The position numbers and the translations under genes were made by a program. Below are positions 16,721 to 25,173 of a DNA stretch of 64,000 bases, piece by piece. Every line of letters begins with the position of its first letter. The stretch's first letter is position 1. Under the pieces are notes generated by a model that worked only from the letters and a program-made list of their open reading frames with translations, had not been told where the DNA came from and did not search any database. The stretch is from JAICXG01 sp963801255 (GTDB lineage: Bacteria > Verrucomicrobiota > Verrucomicrobiia > Chthoniobacterales > UBA10450), in assembly GCA_963801255.1 (NCBI GenBank), contig CAWDEC010000008.1, positions 62,001 to 126,000 on the forward strand. Reading direction: 5' to 3'.

Positions 16721-17811
16721 CGATCGCGTCGCAGACTTTCGATGAGAGAAGTGAAGGTATCGCCCAGGCGACGAATTGAAAAAGACGCGACAAAGGTCTC
16801 AGCAGCATTTTTGCCTAGGGAGGCTATCTGACTTGGGTGTTCAAGACAATGGTTCAGGGCCTGCGCGAGTGCGGTTCTACTTTCCGTTGGCACGAGAATC
16901 CCGTTCAGGTCGTTTTGGAGCCATTCAGAGATACCGCCGACATTCGTGCTAATGATTGCCTTGCCCAGGCTCATTGCTTCCAGAATCGCGATCGGCATCG
17001 TTTCATCGCGCGAGGCGCAGACCAGCACATCGGAACGCGCGATCGCTGCGAGGGCATCCTCGTGTTCCAACGCGCCCAAAAATTCAACTTGGGGAATCCT
17101 GGCAGCTCGCCGGCTCAGCATTTCATAGAAATCTTTTTCCAGGACGCGTCCTGCTGCGCGGAAAACAGCTAGCTCTCTCATCTCTGTAGGGACTTCTGTG
17201 ATCGCGTCGAGAAAGATGTCCTGTCCTTTGCGTTGCTCATAACTTCCGAGTAACAGGAAGGTCATTCGGCTATCTTTGCGAGGCTCACTGGCCACGCATT
17301 GTGCCGCGGGAATTCCATAAGGCACGACGTCGATAGCGCGTTCCGTAAATGCGCGATAGACTTGTGCCGTCCGATGAGTCGGCATGACCAGTCGGTCCGC
17401 GATCATAAGAGCTGGTTGTATTGCCGGGTTGTGAGCGAGTAACTGGTGCGCGACCTGACTTTCGTGAATGAACCAGATTACAGGAACGTCCGCTTCGTGA
17501 GAGGCCTGGACGGCTGACCACATGACCAGGGTATTCGCAATCACAACGTCAAAATGACGACATAACTTGGCCATTTCACCCATTTCTGGCGGTGCCGAAA
17601 GATCGACAAGCGGGAAAACCTCGATACCCGTCTCGAGTAAAAGATTCGAAATGGGTCCGGACTCGGGCGCTCGAGGCGGCGGAATGGCGGCTGCTATTTC
17701 GTACCCACGCGCGTGAAGTTCGGTAACGAGGTGATAAAGCTGTATTGGCGCGCCGCTCCAGGTCGTTTCATGAAAGAAAAACAGAAGACGTACCGGTGCA
17801 GAAATGTCCAT
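16717..17811 (-). CDS. glycosyltransferase family 4 (GT-B)
   Basis: 364 residues with a complete GT4 domain: N-terminal Rossmann half starting LLFFFHETTWSGAPIQLY, linker GSYEQRKGQDIFLDAI, and the C-terminal E-x7-E motif ETMPIAILEAMSLGKAII. It transfers a sugar from a nucleotide donor in the cytosol; donor and acceptor are unknown. It is closely related to the C-terminal third of the 1316-residue fusion (shared RKGQDIF, SRDE-MP and GGISE). First gene of a two-gene minus-strand unit with the degenerate GT2 protein, 4-nt overlap. Confidence 0.87.
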   Translation of the reverse strand: MDISAPVRLLFFFHETTWSGAPIQLYHLVTELHARGYEIAAAIPPPRAPESGPISNLLLETGIEVFPLVDLSAPPEMGEMAKLCRHFDVVIANTLVMWSAVQASHEADVPVIWFIHESQVAHQLLAHNPAIQPALMIADRLVMPTHRTAQVYRAFTERAIDVVPYGIPAAQCVASEPRKDSRMTFLLLGSYEQRKGQDIFLDAITEVPTEMRELAVFRAAGRVLEKDFYEMLSRRAARIPQVEFLGALEHEDALAAIARSDVLVCASRDETMPIAILEAMSLGKAIISTNVGGISEWLQNDLNGILVPTESRTALAQALNHCLEHPSQIASLGKNAAETFVASFSIRRLGDTFTSLIESLRRDR

Positions 17812-17914
17812 GCGGTGAACCTCTTCTTGCAGGTTAGCGTTGCGCCATGCCGATCATTTCGTATCCTTTCGAGTCGACGGGATTAACAAGACTAACGTTC
17901 CCGGCCACTCATCA

Positions 17915-18067
17915 ATGAAAAAGCATCCAATCTTTCGAGCGCTACCCCTTCTCAGGCCGCTTGTCAAAAGAGCCGATAAAGTCGAGCACGATTATCTCGC
18001 AGGAGGGCAGACGATTCAAAGATTAGGCATTGATTCTCGCGAAAGAGAAATCTATGTCCGGACTTAG
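17915..18067 (+). CDS. small basic protein of unknown function
   Basis: A 50-codon frame starting MKKHPIFRALPLLRPLVKRA and ending REIYVRT, 12 bp before the radical SAM gene on the same strand. It is rich in Lys/Arg and Leu, with no membrane segment or known motif. No strong ribosome binding site is visible. An upstream in-frame ATG at 17840 would give 75 residues. It could be a leader peptide, a small partner of the radical SAM enzyme, or not a gene. Confidence 0.3.
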   Translation: MKKHPIFRALPLLRPLVKRADKVEHDYLAGGQTIQRLGIDSREREIYVRT

Positions 18068-18079
18068 ACTGGGCTATTT

Positions 18080-19615
18080 ATGAGCGAGCAATTGTTATTC
18101 TGCTGCGATCTCGCCCGCCGGGAACCTTGCAGCGGTCGAATAACCCGTCTCGAAGGATGGTGTTTCGCAACCTCTGACGTTCAGGGATTGTATTTCGAGC
18201 ATAACGACATCGGCTACGAGCAGCTGCCACACGGCTTTTCGCGATCGGATGTGGGTAAGGCTTATCCTTCTTATCCTCAGGCGACGCAATCTGGATTCCG
18301 TCTTGCGACCGCTTCCCATGCCCTCCCGGATGACGCAGACCTGCTCGTCAGAGTCGAGGGCGGCGTCCATCGTGTGCCGCTGAACCTGGCCACACATGAT
18401 GTCCAGACTGTCGAATTGAGTGAGAAGACTTTGCTCAACGGCGGCGATCGGGTGATCGGCGAACTCGAAAGTCCCTTTGCACTTGAAGATCGATTCCTAC
18501 GCTCGTTAGGCAAGAGTCCTGGACTGACTCTTCGCCTCGATATCATCAACAAGTGCAATCTCCGCTGCGTGATGTGTCATTTCAGTGACGAAGCGATCTT
18601 CAAGCGGCCTACCCGGCAATTGACGGCCCAGGAGTTCGAGCACCTCTTCGATGAGATCGGCCCGTCAGTTCGTCACGTCGTCCTTTCCTGTGGTGACGAG
18701 CCACTGCTTTCGAGACATCTCCCGGCCATCCTTACTTATTTGGCGCGTGAGCATCCGCATGTTCAGGTCGAGTTTTGCACTAACGCAATGCTAATGAATG
18801 CTCAGGTCCGTCGTCTAATCATGGAGACGGGGGTGGCACGGCTCCTTTTCTCGATCGACGCGGTGAGCAGGCCGTTACTCGAGTCAATTCGCGTGGGTTG
18901 CCGCTACGAACAGGTGGTGGGGAATATCATGGCAATGCGACATCTCCGCGATGCTTGTGGAGTAGGCTGGCCGGCCTTTGTCTTTAACTATGTCATGATG
19001 AATCGAAACATTCACGAGGCGCCAGGCTTTGTCACCATGGCGCGCGAGCTAGGCGCCGAATCGATCGATTTCAGACATATGGTGCCAATCGGGAATAACT
19101 TTCCCGCTGGTGAAATTCTATCGGATCACCCCCAAAGATATAACTTCTATCGCGCACAAATCCTGGCAGAGGCACGACGTCTTAACGTGACTGTTTATCT
19201 CCCGCCTCCCTTTGTCGCCTCGCATGACTGGGTTCCGTCGAGAGATGAGCCGTCGGTTGATTGGAACGACTTTGAGCGGGTTCGTCTCGGTTCGAATGAC
19301 GAAGCCGGCCGAGTAAGTCTACCGGCAGGCAACAGGTCCTGGCTGGCGTGGGAAGGATCGGTGGCGGAGGAATTTGCCACAACCTTTTGTAACCGGCCAT
19401 TCTCAGAAATCATGGTTCGCGACCAGAACGAGGTGCTTCCATGCCCGTGGCATGAGAAAACGCTGGGTTACTTGAATGAGGGAAAGACTTTGGCCGAGAT
19501 TTTCCACGGCGAAGCGTTTCGACAGTTGCGGCGCAATATGTTTCGCCCGGAGGGAGACCCGGCCTGCGCTAACTGCCCGATCAAATCGCAGCACTTGCCA
19601 AACGCGGCCAGTTAG
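18080..19615 (+). CDS. radical SAM/SPASM protein with N-terminal accessory domain
   Basis: 511 residues. The radical SAM core begins near residue 150 with C159-NLR-C163-VM-C166, the CxxxCxxC set that binds the 4Fe-4S cluster and SAM. The C-terminal part has a SPASM-like set of cysteines (TTFCNRPF, VLPCPWHEK, CANCPI) for auxiliary clusters. The first 110 residues form a separate beta-rich domain with GWCFATS and DVGKAYPSYPQATQSGF. That module is also attached to glycosyltransferases and sulfotransferases in polysaccharide clusters and may hold the acceptor glycan. The reaction is unknown: SPASM enzymes modify peptides or sugars. Located among glycan genes, 15 bp before the methyltransferase gene. 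Confidence 0.82.
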   Translation: MSEQLLFCCDLARREPCSGRITRLEGWCFATSDVQGLYFEHNDIGYEQLPHGFSRSDVGKAYPSYPQATQSGFRLATASHALPDDADLLVRVEGGVHRVPLNLATHDVQTVELSEKTLLNGGDRVIGELESPFALEDRFLRSLGKSPGLTLRLDIINKCNLRCVMCHFSDEAIFKRPTRQLTAQEFEHLFDEIGPSVRHVVLSCGDEPLLSRHLPAILTYLAREHPHVQVEFCTNAMLMNAQVRRLIMETGVARLLFSIDAVSRPLLESIRVGCRYEQVVGNIMAMRHLRDACGVGWPAFVFNYVMMNRNIHEAPGFVTMARELGAESIDFRHMVPIGNNFPAGEILSDHPQRYNFYRAQILAEARRLNVTVYLPPPFVASHDWVPSRDEPSVDWNDFERVRLGSNDEAGRVSLPAGNRSWLAWEGSVAEEFATTFCNRPFSEIMVRDQNEVLPCPWHEKTLGYLNEGKTLAEIFHGEAFRQLRRNMFRPEGDPACANCPIKSQHLPNAAS

Positions 19616-19630
19616 GGCTACCGGACAGAT

Positions 19631-20807
19631 ATGTCCGCGCTTTCCGATGCTCTTAACCTGCCATCGCGCCATTTCGTACCGAGGCAATATGGGTTAGGCG
19701 CCTGGACGGAAAATCTCTATTTCGCATACGACTTGATCGCACAGCTCAAGCCTGCGGTTTTCGTCGAGCTTGGCACTGACCGCGGTGAGAGCTACTTTGC
19801 CTTTTGTCAATCAGTCGATGAGAATCGCACAGGAACCCGCTGCTTCGCGGTGGATCATTGGCGCGGGGATTCGCAGAGCGGCAGTTACGAGGAAAGTACC
19901 TTCCGGACTGTGGACGCTCACAATCGGTCGCACTATGCCGGCTTTTCGACTCTGCTTCGATGTTCCTTTGACGCCACCCTGGCCAAGTTTGCTCTGGAAA
20001 GTATCGATCTCCTTCATATTGACGGACATCACACCGAGGATGCGGTGCGACATGATGTGGAGTCTTGGTTACCAAAGCTGCGCTCCGGCGGAATTCTGCT
20101 CATGCACGACGTGACTATGCGTGTGTCCCAACTTTGGAGTGTGGAAGGTATGGTCAGAACTGACTGCTGCCGCCCGCTCCTGGACATTTCCTCAACCACC
20201 CGGCCTGGGAGTATGGGAAAAAGCTCCTGGTCGACTGCTGCCTCCGCTTTTGGAAATCCTGCTGAGTGGCCCTAACGACAAAAGAGCCACGCTACTCGAC
20301 TATTACCGTGAGCGTAATACCGAATTACAAGCACGAATGGAACAACATTGGCGAGACGGAAGCATTCGATCAGCGCCGATGGCGGGGGAGACAGTCATTC
20401 AGGTATTCTGGTCGCAAGGCGACGATTTTTCGGAGGAGAATTCAAGCCACGCCCGCATTAGCCATGAGACATGGCGCGATGTATCCATCATGTCGCCAAT
20501 CACCGGGCCGATGAGGCAACTGAGGATCGATTTTTTCTCTCCTCTAACAACTATCGAGATCGCAGCTATCCGCGTTTCGACAACGAGTGGCAATGTGCTA
20601 TTCGATGCAACAACTGCGAACGACTTCGAAGCGGTTAATCCCTTGGGTGATTGTAGAAGGATTTCATTGCATCCGCTTACACTGGAGGTGACCGGTATCG
20701 ATCCGCAGCTTCATCTGCCAGCTTTTGCCGCGCCGGTTATTGGAGAGTCAGTATTAGTGAGAATGAGACTCCGAGTATCGCATACGCCTGGTCAGGGTAA
20801 TGACTAA
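19631..20807 (+). pseudogene. SAM-dependent methyltransferase with C-terminal extension, frameshifted
   Basis: Two overlapping frames together make one protein. The first (19631-20275) gives a class I methyltransferase: LKPAVFVELGTDRGESYFAF as motif I, DLLHIDGHHTEDAV, then SGGILLMHDVT. Family members continue with a GVWKVW-type segment and a GLGV segment. Here these appear only in the next frame (PNFGVWKVWSEL, PPGLGVWEKAP), entered near 20120-20126 in GCGTGTGTCCC. One surplus base explains it. The second frame then adds about 170 residues of beta-rich sequence of unknown function and ends at 20807. It may be a real inactivating mutation, a sequencing or assembly error, or less likely a programmed shift. 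It is related to the N-terminus of the 1316-residue fusion. Confidence 0.72.
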
Positions 20808-21936
20808 GGGCACGATTCGCCTCCGTCGAATCGACGTATTGCGGGGAGTTGCGATCCTAAGCGTGTTCCTGCTTCACTGGTACGGCGCTGCATTTGGCAC
20901 GGATCATCTACGGTGGAATGGCCTTGTTCGTGACTTCGCTTCCGCGCCAAATACTGCCTTTTGGTGCTTTTATCCGCTTAGTTACGGCTGGATGGGTGTG
21001 TCCCTATTTTTCGTGATTAGCGGCTTCTGCATTCATGCCTCCACCTTGCAGACCGGAAACCTGCACGCCGGAAAGTTCTTCTGGCGACGTTTCTGGCGAA
21101 TTTGTCCTCCTTACTTTGCCTGGCTGGTCTTCTTTTTCTGGCGCAACGGATCGAGCCTCGGGACAGACGAGGGGCGCACTCAGCTGCTTTCTCACGTCCT
21201 CCTGATCTACAACTTTAACTCCACCACGATCTTCGCTATTAGCGCGGCTTTCTGGAGTCTGGCGGTCGAGGCGCAGCTCTATCTCCTGTATCCCTTGCTT
21301 TGGCGAATCCGGCGTCGCTGGACAATGTCTGGCGCCCTTTACATAACTTTGGGCCTTAGTCTGCTCTCCCGTTTGCTGGCAGCACTGTTCTTTACTGATT
21401 GGAGAGAAGATCTGGCCGGCAATGTCTGGACGTTTCCTACCATGTTGTGGTTTGACTGGACGCTCGGGGCCGTGGTAGCAGAAGGATTCCTTTCCGGCCG
21501 GCGAATCTTTCCCCGTTCGGTGTTTCTTCGAGTCACAGCATTTGTTGCAGTTGCGGCCTCCCTTTTCTTTAAGCCGACGGAGGCTCTGACCTTCTCTCTA
21601 TCGTCCTTTGCCATCGCCTTGCAGGTCGAGTCTTATCTCTGGTCTGAGTCGCGGGAGAGGCTCATCGAACGGCTGTTTGTACCACTAGGCCTTTGCAGTT
21701 ACTCATTTTACCTACTGCATTATCCTTTTGTCGGCGAGTTACTGAAAGAGATTCCACTGGCGCGCGGCTGGCAGGAGCCATGGCACGCTGTCGCCGTCCT
21801 ACCAGTAATATTTAGCGTGCTTTTCCTTGCTTCTTACGTCAGTTATCGGGTTCTGGAGCGCGGAAGTATCTATCTCGGGCGAGTGATCTGGCCGTCGTTA
21901 GGCAAGGGCAGGCTTGGCAATCACGCTGCGCCTTAG
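20800..21936 (+). CDS. acyltransferase 3 family membrane protein (OafA/YrhL-like)
   Basis: 378 residues with about ten hydrophobic membrane segments. The N-terminus RRIDVLRGVAILSVFLLHWY holds the conserved Arg and catalytic-type His of the family. FFVISGFCIH and FWRRFWRICPPYF follow, and FWSLAVEAQLYLLYPLLW carries the conserved Glu. Members O-acetylate surface polysaccharides or lipids at the cytoplasmic membrane. The start overlaps the end of the frameshifted methyltransferase frame by 8 nt. This coupling argues that the second frame is still translated or was until recently. Convergent with nusB, overlapping by 4 nt. Confidence 0.88.
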   Translation: MTKGTIRLRRIDVLRGVAILSVFLLHWYGAAFGTDHLRWNGLVRDFASAPNTAFWCFYPLSYGWMGVSLFFVISGFCIHASTLQTGNLHAGKFFWRRFWRICPPYFAWLVFFFWRNGSSLGTDEGRTQLLSHVLLIYNFNSTTIFAISAAFWSLAVEAQLYLLYPLLWRIRRRWTMSGALYITLGLSLLSRLLAALFFTDWREDLAGNVWTFPTMLWFDWTLGAVVAEGFLSGRRIFPRSVFLRVTAFVAVAASLFFKPTEALTFSLSSFAIALQVESYLWSESRERLIERLFVPLGLCSYSFYLLHYPFVGELLKEIPLARGWQEPWHAVAVLPVIFSVLFLASYVSYRVLERGSIYLGRVIWPSLGKGRLGNHAAP

Positions 21937-22376
21937 CCTGAAGTCGACTTCGACAGTGGCTCGCGCAGCGGTCGGGAGAGGTCGTCTTTCACCCGGTCGA
22001 GAATTCCGTTCACAAATCGCCAGGAATCGGGACCGCCGAACTCCCTTGCTAACTCAATCGCTTCATTAATCGAAACGACCGGCGGAATGTCGTCGCGGTA
22101 AAACATCTCGTAGATGCCGAGGCGCAAGACGTTGCGGTCAACCGCGGAAATGCGCCGGAATTCGTAATTCTCGCAATAGCGGCGGATGCGTTCGTCGATC
22201 TCTGGTAAATGGGTCAGCATCCCTTCGATGAGTGGTTGGGCGAACTGCTGCACGCTCGCCTTCGCTGGACACATCTCCCAAAAATCCTGGATTGTCTCCG
22301 GACCATCGCCACTGTGGAGGTCGTGCCAGAAATGGTATTGTAACGCAGCGCGGCGCGCAGAATGACGTCTGCCCAT
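21933..22376 (-). CDS. nusB: transcription antitermination factor NusB
   Basis: 147 residues, all helical as expected. It starts MGRRHSARRAALQYHFW (Arg-rich N-terminus) and has the conserved core ISAVDRNVLRLGIYEMFY and VVSINEAIELAREFGGPDSWRFVNGILD. It binds boxA RNA with NusE/S10 in rRNA antitermination. It lies 2 bp after ribH in the order ribBA-ribH-nusB, an arrangement widespread in bacteria. Confidence 0.95.
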   Translation of the reverse strand: MGRRHSARRAALQYHFWHDLHSGDGPETIQDFWEMCPAKASVQQFAQPLIEGMLTHLPEIDERIRRYCENYEFRRISAVDRNVLRLGIYEMFYRDDIPPVVSINEAIELAREFGGPDSWRFVNGILDRVKDDLSRPLREPLSKSTSG

Positions 22377-22378
22377 AA

Positions 22379-22852
22379 TTACCTGCGAATCCTGGCCATG
22401 ATATTCGTCATCTCGACAGCGGCGCGTGCCGCTTCCGTTCCGCGATTGATTTTCTCTCCGAGACAGCGCTTTCGCGCCTGAGATTCACTTTTGAGACTTA
22501 GAACGGCATGAATGACAGGCACGCCGTGCCGGAGTGCGATCTGTTGCAGAGAATGGGTTACCACGTCGCCCAGGAATTCGGCGTGTGCAGTTTCACCTTC
22601 AAGGATGACGCCAAGAGCGATAATGGCGTCGGCCGCTTTCTTTTTCGCGATCTCGTTTACGACAAGTGGAATCTCGAATGCGCCCGGAACGCGACGCAGA
22701 CTAACCCTGGTGTTGGCCGAAAGCGCCCGTAACTCCGCGGTGCAATGAGTTATCAGTCCTTGGACATATTTCGCGTTATACTGGCTGGCGACAAGTACAT
22801 AGGTACGCCGAAGGTTGATACCTTTTGGACGAGGCGAAGGTAACTGTGACAT
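22379..22852 (-). CDS. ribH: 6,7-dimethyl-8-ribityllumazine synthase
   Basis: 157 residues. It joins the ribose-derived butanone phosphate and the pyrimidinedione to make lumazine, the penultimate riboflavin step. Visible are the substrate-binding segment RVPGAFEIPLVVNEIAKK, IALGVILEGETAHAEF with the catalytic His region, and GTEAARAAVEM at the C-terminus. It is preceded by ribBA with a 15-bp gap and followed by nusB. Confidence 0.95.
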   Translation of the reverse strand: MSQLPSPRPKGINLRRTYVLVASQYNAKYVQGLITHCTAELRALSANTRVSLRRVPGAFEIPLVVNEIAKKKAADAIIALGVILEGETAHAEFLGDVVTHSLQQIALRHGVPVIHAVLSLKSESQARKRCLGEKINRGTEAARAAVEMTNIMARIRR

Positions 22853-22867
22853 GTCCGCGAACAGCGA

Positions 22868-24082
22868 TTAGAGGAGGTGACCCATCTTCACTCGTTTGGT
22901 CTCAAGGTAGCGAGCGTTATGCGGATTCGGTTCGCTGCGGATGGGCACCTGCTCGACCATCTGAATACCATAGCCTTCGAGACCCACGACCTTCTTCGGG
23001 TTATTGGTGAGGAAACGAAACTTACGCACGCCAAGATCGTGCAAGATTTGCGCGCCGATCCCGTAGTCGCGCAGGTCGCTCGCGAAACCCAGTTTGGCGT
23101 TGGCCTCCACGGTGTCGAGTCCTTCCTCCTGTAGCTTATAGGCATGAATCTTGGCCGCCAGGCCGATGCCACGGCCTTCCTGTCTCATGTAAACCAGCAC
23201 TCCACCAGCTTCGCTAATCTGCTGGAGCGCCGCGTGCAGTTGATTGCCGCAATCACAGCGACGTGAGCCGAAGACATCTCCCGTCAGACATTCACTGTGC
23301 ACGCGTACGAGCGTTATTTTGTTCTTCGCGATTTTGCCTTTCACCAGGGCGAGGTGATGGGCGTTGTCGATCGTCGAGCGATACATATGAAGAACAAAAT
23401 CCCCGTAATCAGTCGGCAGTTTTACGACTTGCTCACGCACGACGAGTTTCTCGCGCAGACGCCGATAAGCAATCAGGCTTTGAATCGTGCAGATGCGCAG
23501 CTTGTGCTTTTGCCGAAACTGCATCAGCTCCGGGAGACGCGCCATCGTGCCGTCATCATGCAGGATCTCGCAAAGAACACCGGCAGGCTGCAGCCCGGCA
23601 AGGCGCGCAAGATCGACTGCGGCTTCAGTGTGACCGGCGCGCCGCAGCACGCCACCTTCCTTGGCACGCAGGGGAAAAATATGACCTGGTTGCACGAGGT
23701 CGTTAGGCCCGGATTTCGTGCGCGCGATCGTGCGAATGGTGGCGGCGCGATCGTGCGCGCTGATGCCAGTCGTTACTCCCTTTGCGGCATCAACCGAGAC
23801 GGTGAAATCGGTCCGATACATCTCGCGATTTTGAACCACCATGCGCTGTAATCCGAGCTGGTCGGCGCGCTCGGCGGATACCGGGACGCAAATGAGCCCG
23901 CGCCCATGCATCGTCATAAAGTTGATCGTCTGTGGCGTAGCCTTTTCGGCAGCCATGATGAGATCGCCTTCATTCTCCCGATCGGCGTCGTCAGTTACGA
24001 TCACGATCTTGCCCGCGGCGATGTCTCGCAGCACGTCGTCAATGGCATCGAACTGAAAGGCTTCCTGCGCCTGCATGATCAC
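22868..24082 (-). CDS. ribBA: bifunctional DHBP synthase / GTP cyclohydrolase II
   Basis: 404 residues. The N-terminal half is 3,4-dihydroxy-2-butanone-4-phosphate synthase with DDADRENEGDLIMAAE, TDFTVSVDA and RRAGHTEAAVDL. The C-terminal half is GTP cyclohydrolase II with the zinc site CLTGDVFGSRRCDCG (three Cys), RQEGRGIGLAAKI and a C-terminal NNPKKVVGLEGYG. Both supply the two precursors joined by RibH. A second in-frame ATG lies two codons downstream. The 132-bp leader was checked for an FMN riboswitch, and none was convincing. Confidence 0.95.
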   Translation of the reverse strand: MIMQAQEAFQFDAIDDVLRDIAAGKIVIVTDDADRENEGDLIMAAEKATPQTINFMTMHGRGLICVPVSAERADQLGLQRMVVQNREMYRTDFTVSVDAAKGVTTGISAHDRAATIRTIARTKSGPNDLVQPGHIFPLRAKEGGVLRRAGHTEAAVDLARLAGLQPAGVLCEILHDDGTMARLPELMQFRQKHKLRICTIQSLIAYRRLREKLVVREQVVKLPTDYGDFVLHMYRSTIDNAHHLALVKGKIAKNKITLVRVHSECLTGDVFGSRRCDCGNQLHAALQQISEAGGVLVYMRQEGRGIGLAAKIHAYKLQEEGLDTVEANAKLGFASDLRDYGIGAQILHDLGVRKFRFLTNNPKKVVGLEGYGIQMVEQVPIRSEPNPHNARYLETKRVKMGHLL

Positions 24083-24214
24083 ACGATACCATGGCGTCGC
24101 GCGCTACCCTCGGCAAGAGGCCTTGGGATGAGACAACGCGGAATTGCGGACACCGAAAGATCGCAGCGTAGGGCGGCGACCGCCGCGAAGCAGTCCCACC
24201 CTGGGGAATTTCAT

Positions 24215-24922
24215 TTAGTGACGGCGCACTTTTATGCCGTTTGTCGTCGAGATACTCCGTTCCCGCGCGGCGCTCAGCAACCAATCCACCGCCCGTCGGG
24301 TTAATTCCGCGCCATTCGTTAGGCCAAGTTTTTCTTTGATGCGTTGCCGGTGAGTTTCGATGGTCTTCACGCTCACCTGCAGCTCACTTGCCACCCGTGA
24401 AGTGCCCAGTCCACTTCCAATGAGGCGAAAGACCTGTAGCTCGCGGTCGCTCAGGCCATCGCATTCGTTGCGACGTGTTTCGACCGAGCCGGCGGCGAGC
24501 ATTTGCAGAAGTCCGCGTGCCACACTGTCGCTCGCATACAACTCGCCAGCCGCCACTCGTCGTAAGGCCGAAAGCACTTCCGCCGTTTCGTCTTCTGTCA
24601 CGATATAACCGCGTGCTCCGGCTTTGAAAGCTCGCTGAATGGAGAGCGAATCCTGGCGCGCCGTCACGACCAGCGCCCGCGCTGCGGGATTCATCTTGCG
24701 AAAATCTTTCAACAAAGAAAAGCCATCGTCATGCCGAAGCGTCAGACTTAGAATCACCAAATCCGGCGCCAGTTCACTGAAAAGGCGACGTACGACCGGA
24801 GCCTCACCCGACTCCCCCGCAACCCGAAAGCGCGGTGACGATTGCACCAGTTTGGTTAGGGCAAAGCGCATCAACGGCGCGTGATGCGCAATCAAGACCG
24901 ACAATCGCTTAGGGGAACTCAT
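24215..24922 (-). CDS. LuxR/NarL-type response regulator with degenerate receiver
   Basis: 235 residues from the ATG at 24922 (MSSPKRLSVLIAHHAPL); the longer frame to 25126 lacks family resemblance in its extra part. The C-terminal helix-turn-helix is canonical (LSDRELQVFRLIGSGLGTSRVASEL, VSVKTIETHRQRIKEKLGL). The receiver has lost its phosphorylation site. The acidic pair is HH (residues 13-14), the phosphoacceptor Asp is Ser (S59 in DLVILSL), and the conserved Lys is Thr (GYIVTEDE). It therefore probably works without phosphotransfer, perhaps by ligand binding or dosage. No histidine kinase is adjacent. It is the last ordinary gene before the accessory island. Confidence 0.85.
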   Translation of the reverse strand: MSSPKRLSVLIAHHAPLMRFALTKLVQSSPRFRVAGESGEAPVVRRLFSELAPDLVILSLTLRHDDGFSLLKDFRKMNPAARALVVTARQDSLSIQRAFKAGARGYIVTEDETAEVLSALRRVAAGELYASDSVARGLLQMLAAGSVETRRNECDGLSDRELQVFRLIGSGLGTSRVASELQVSVKTIETHRQRIKEKLGLTNGAELTRRAVDWLLSAARERSISTTNGIKVRRH

Positions 24923-25173
24923 ACGGTTCCTAGTTTGAGAAACTCGCGGGCTTTTTATCAGTCGGCGAGCGTGTTGCAAAGGAAAATTCGCGCCGGGATA
25001 AATTGTTTCCTCGTCAAGAATACACAACAATTCCCCGACATTCCTGTCGGGCCCCTTCGCTGTTCTGGATTGGTGTTGCTTCAGTGGACTGCCCCGATGG
25101 GCAACCGCGCCCTGAACTGCTCTCATAGAACTCCGAGATCGATCCTTCCCAATCCCACCGATTTCGCACCGTC

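Noticed and set aside
24083..24214. Possible FMN riboswitch ahead of ribBA (minus strand has TGAAATTCCCCA and GGCGGTCGCC)
   Set aside because: The opening GGGGC arm and the closing CCGACGGT-type segment of the RFN element are missing, and the pieces are not in the right order or spacing.
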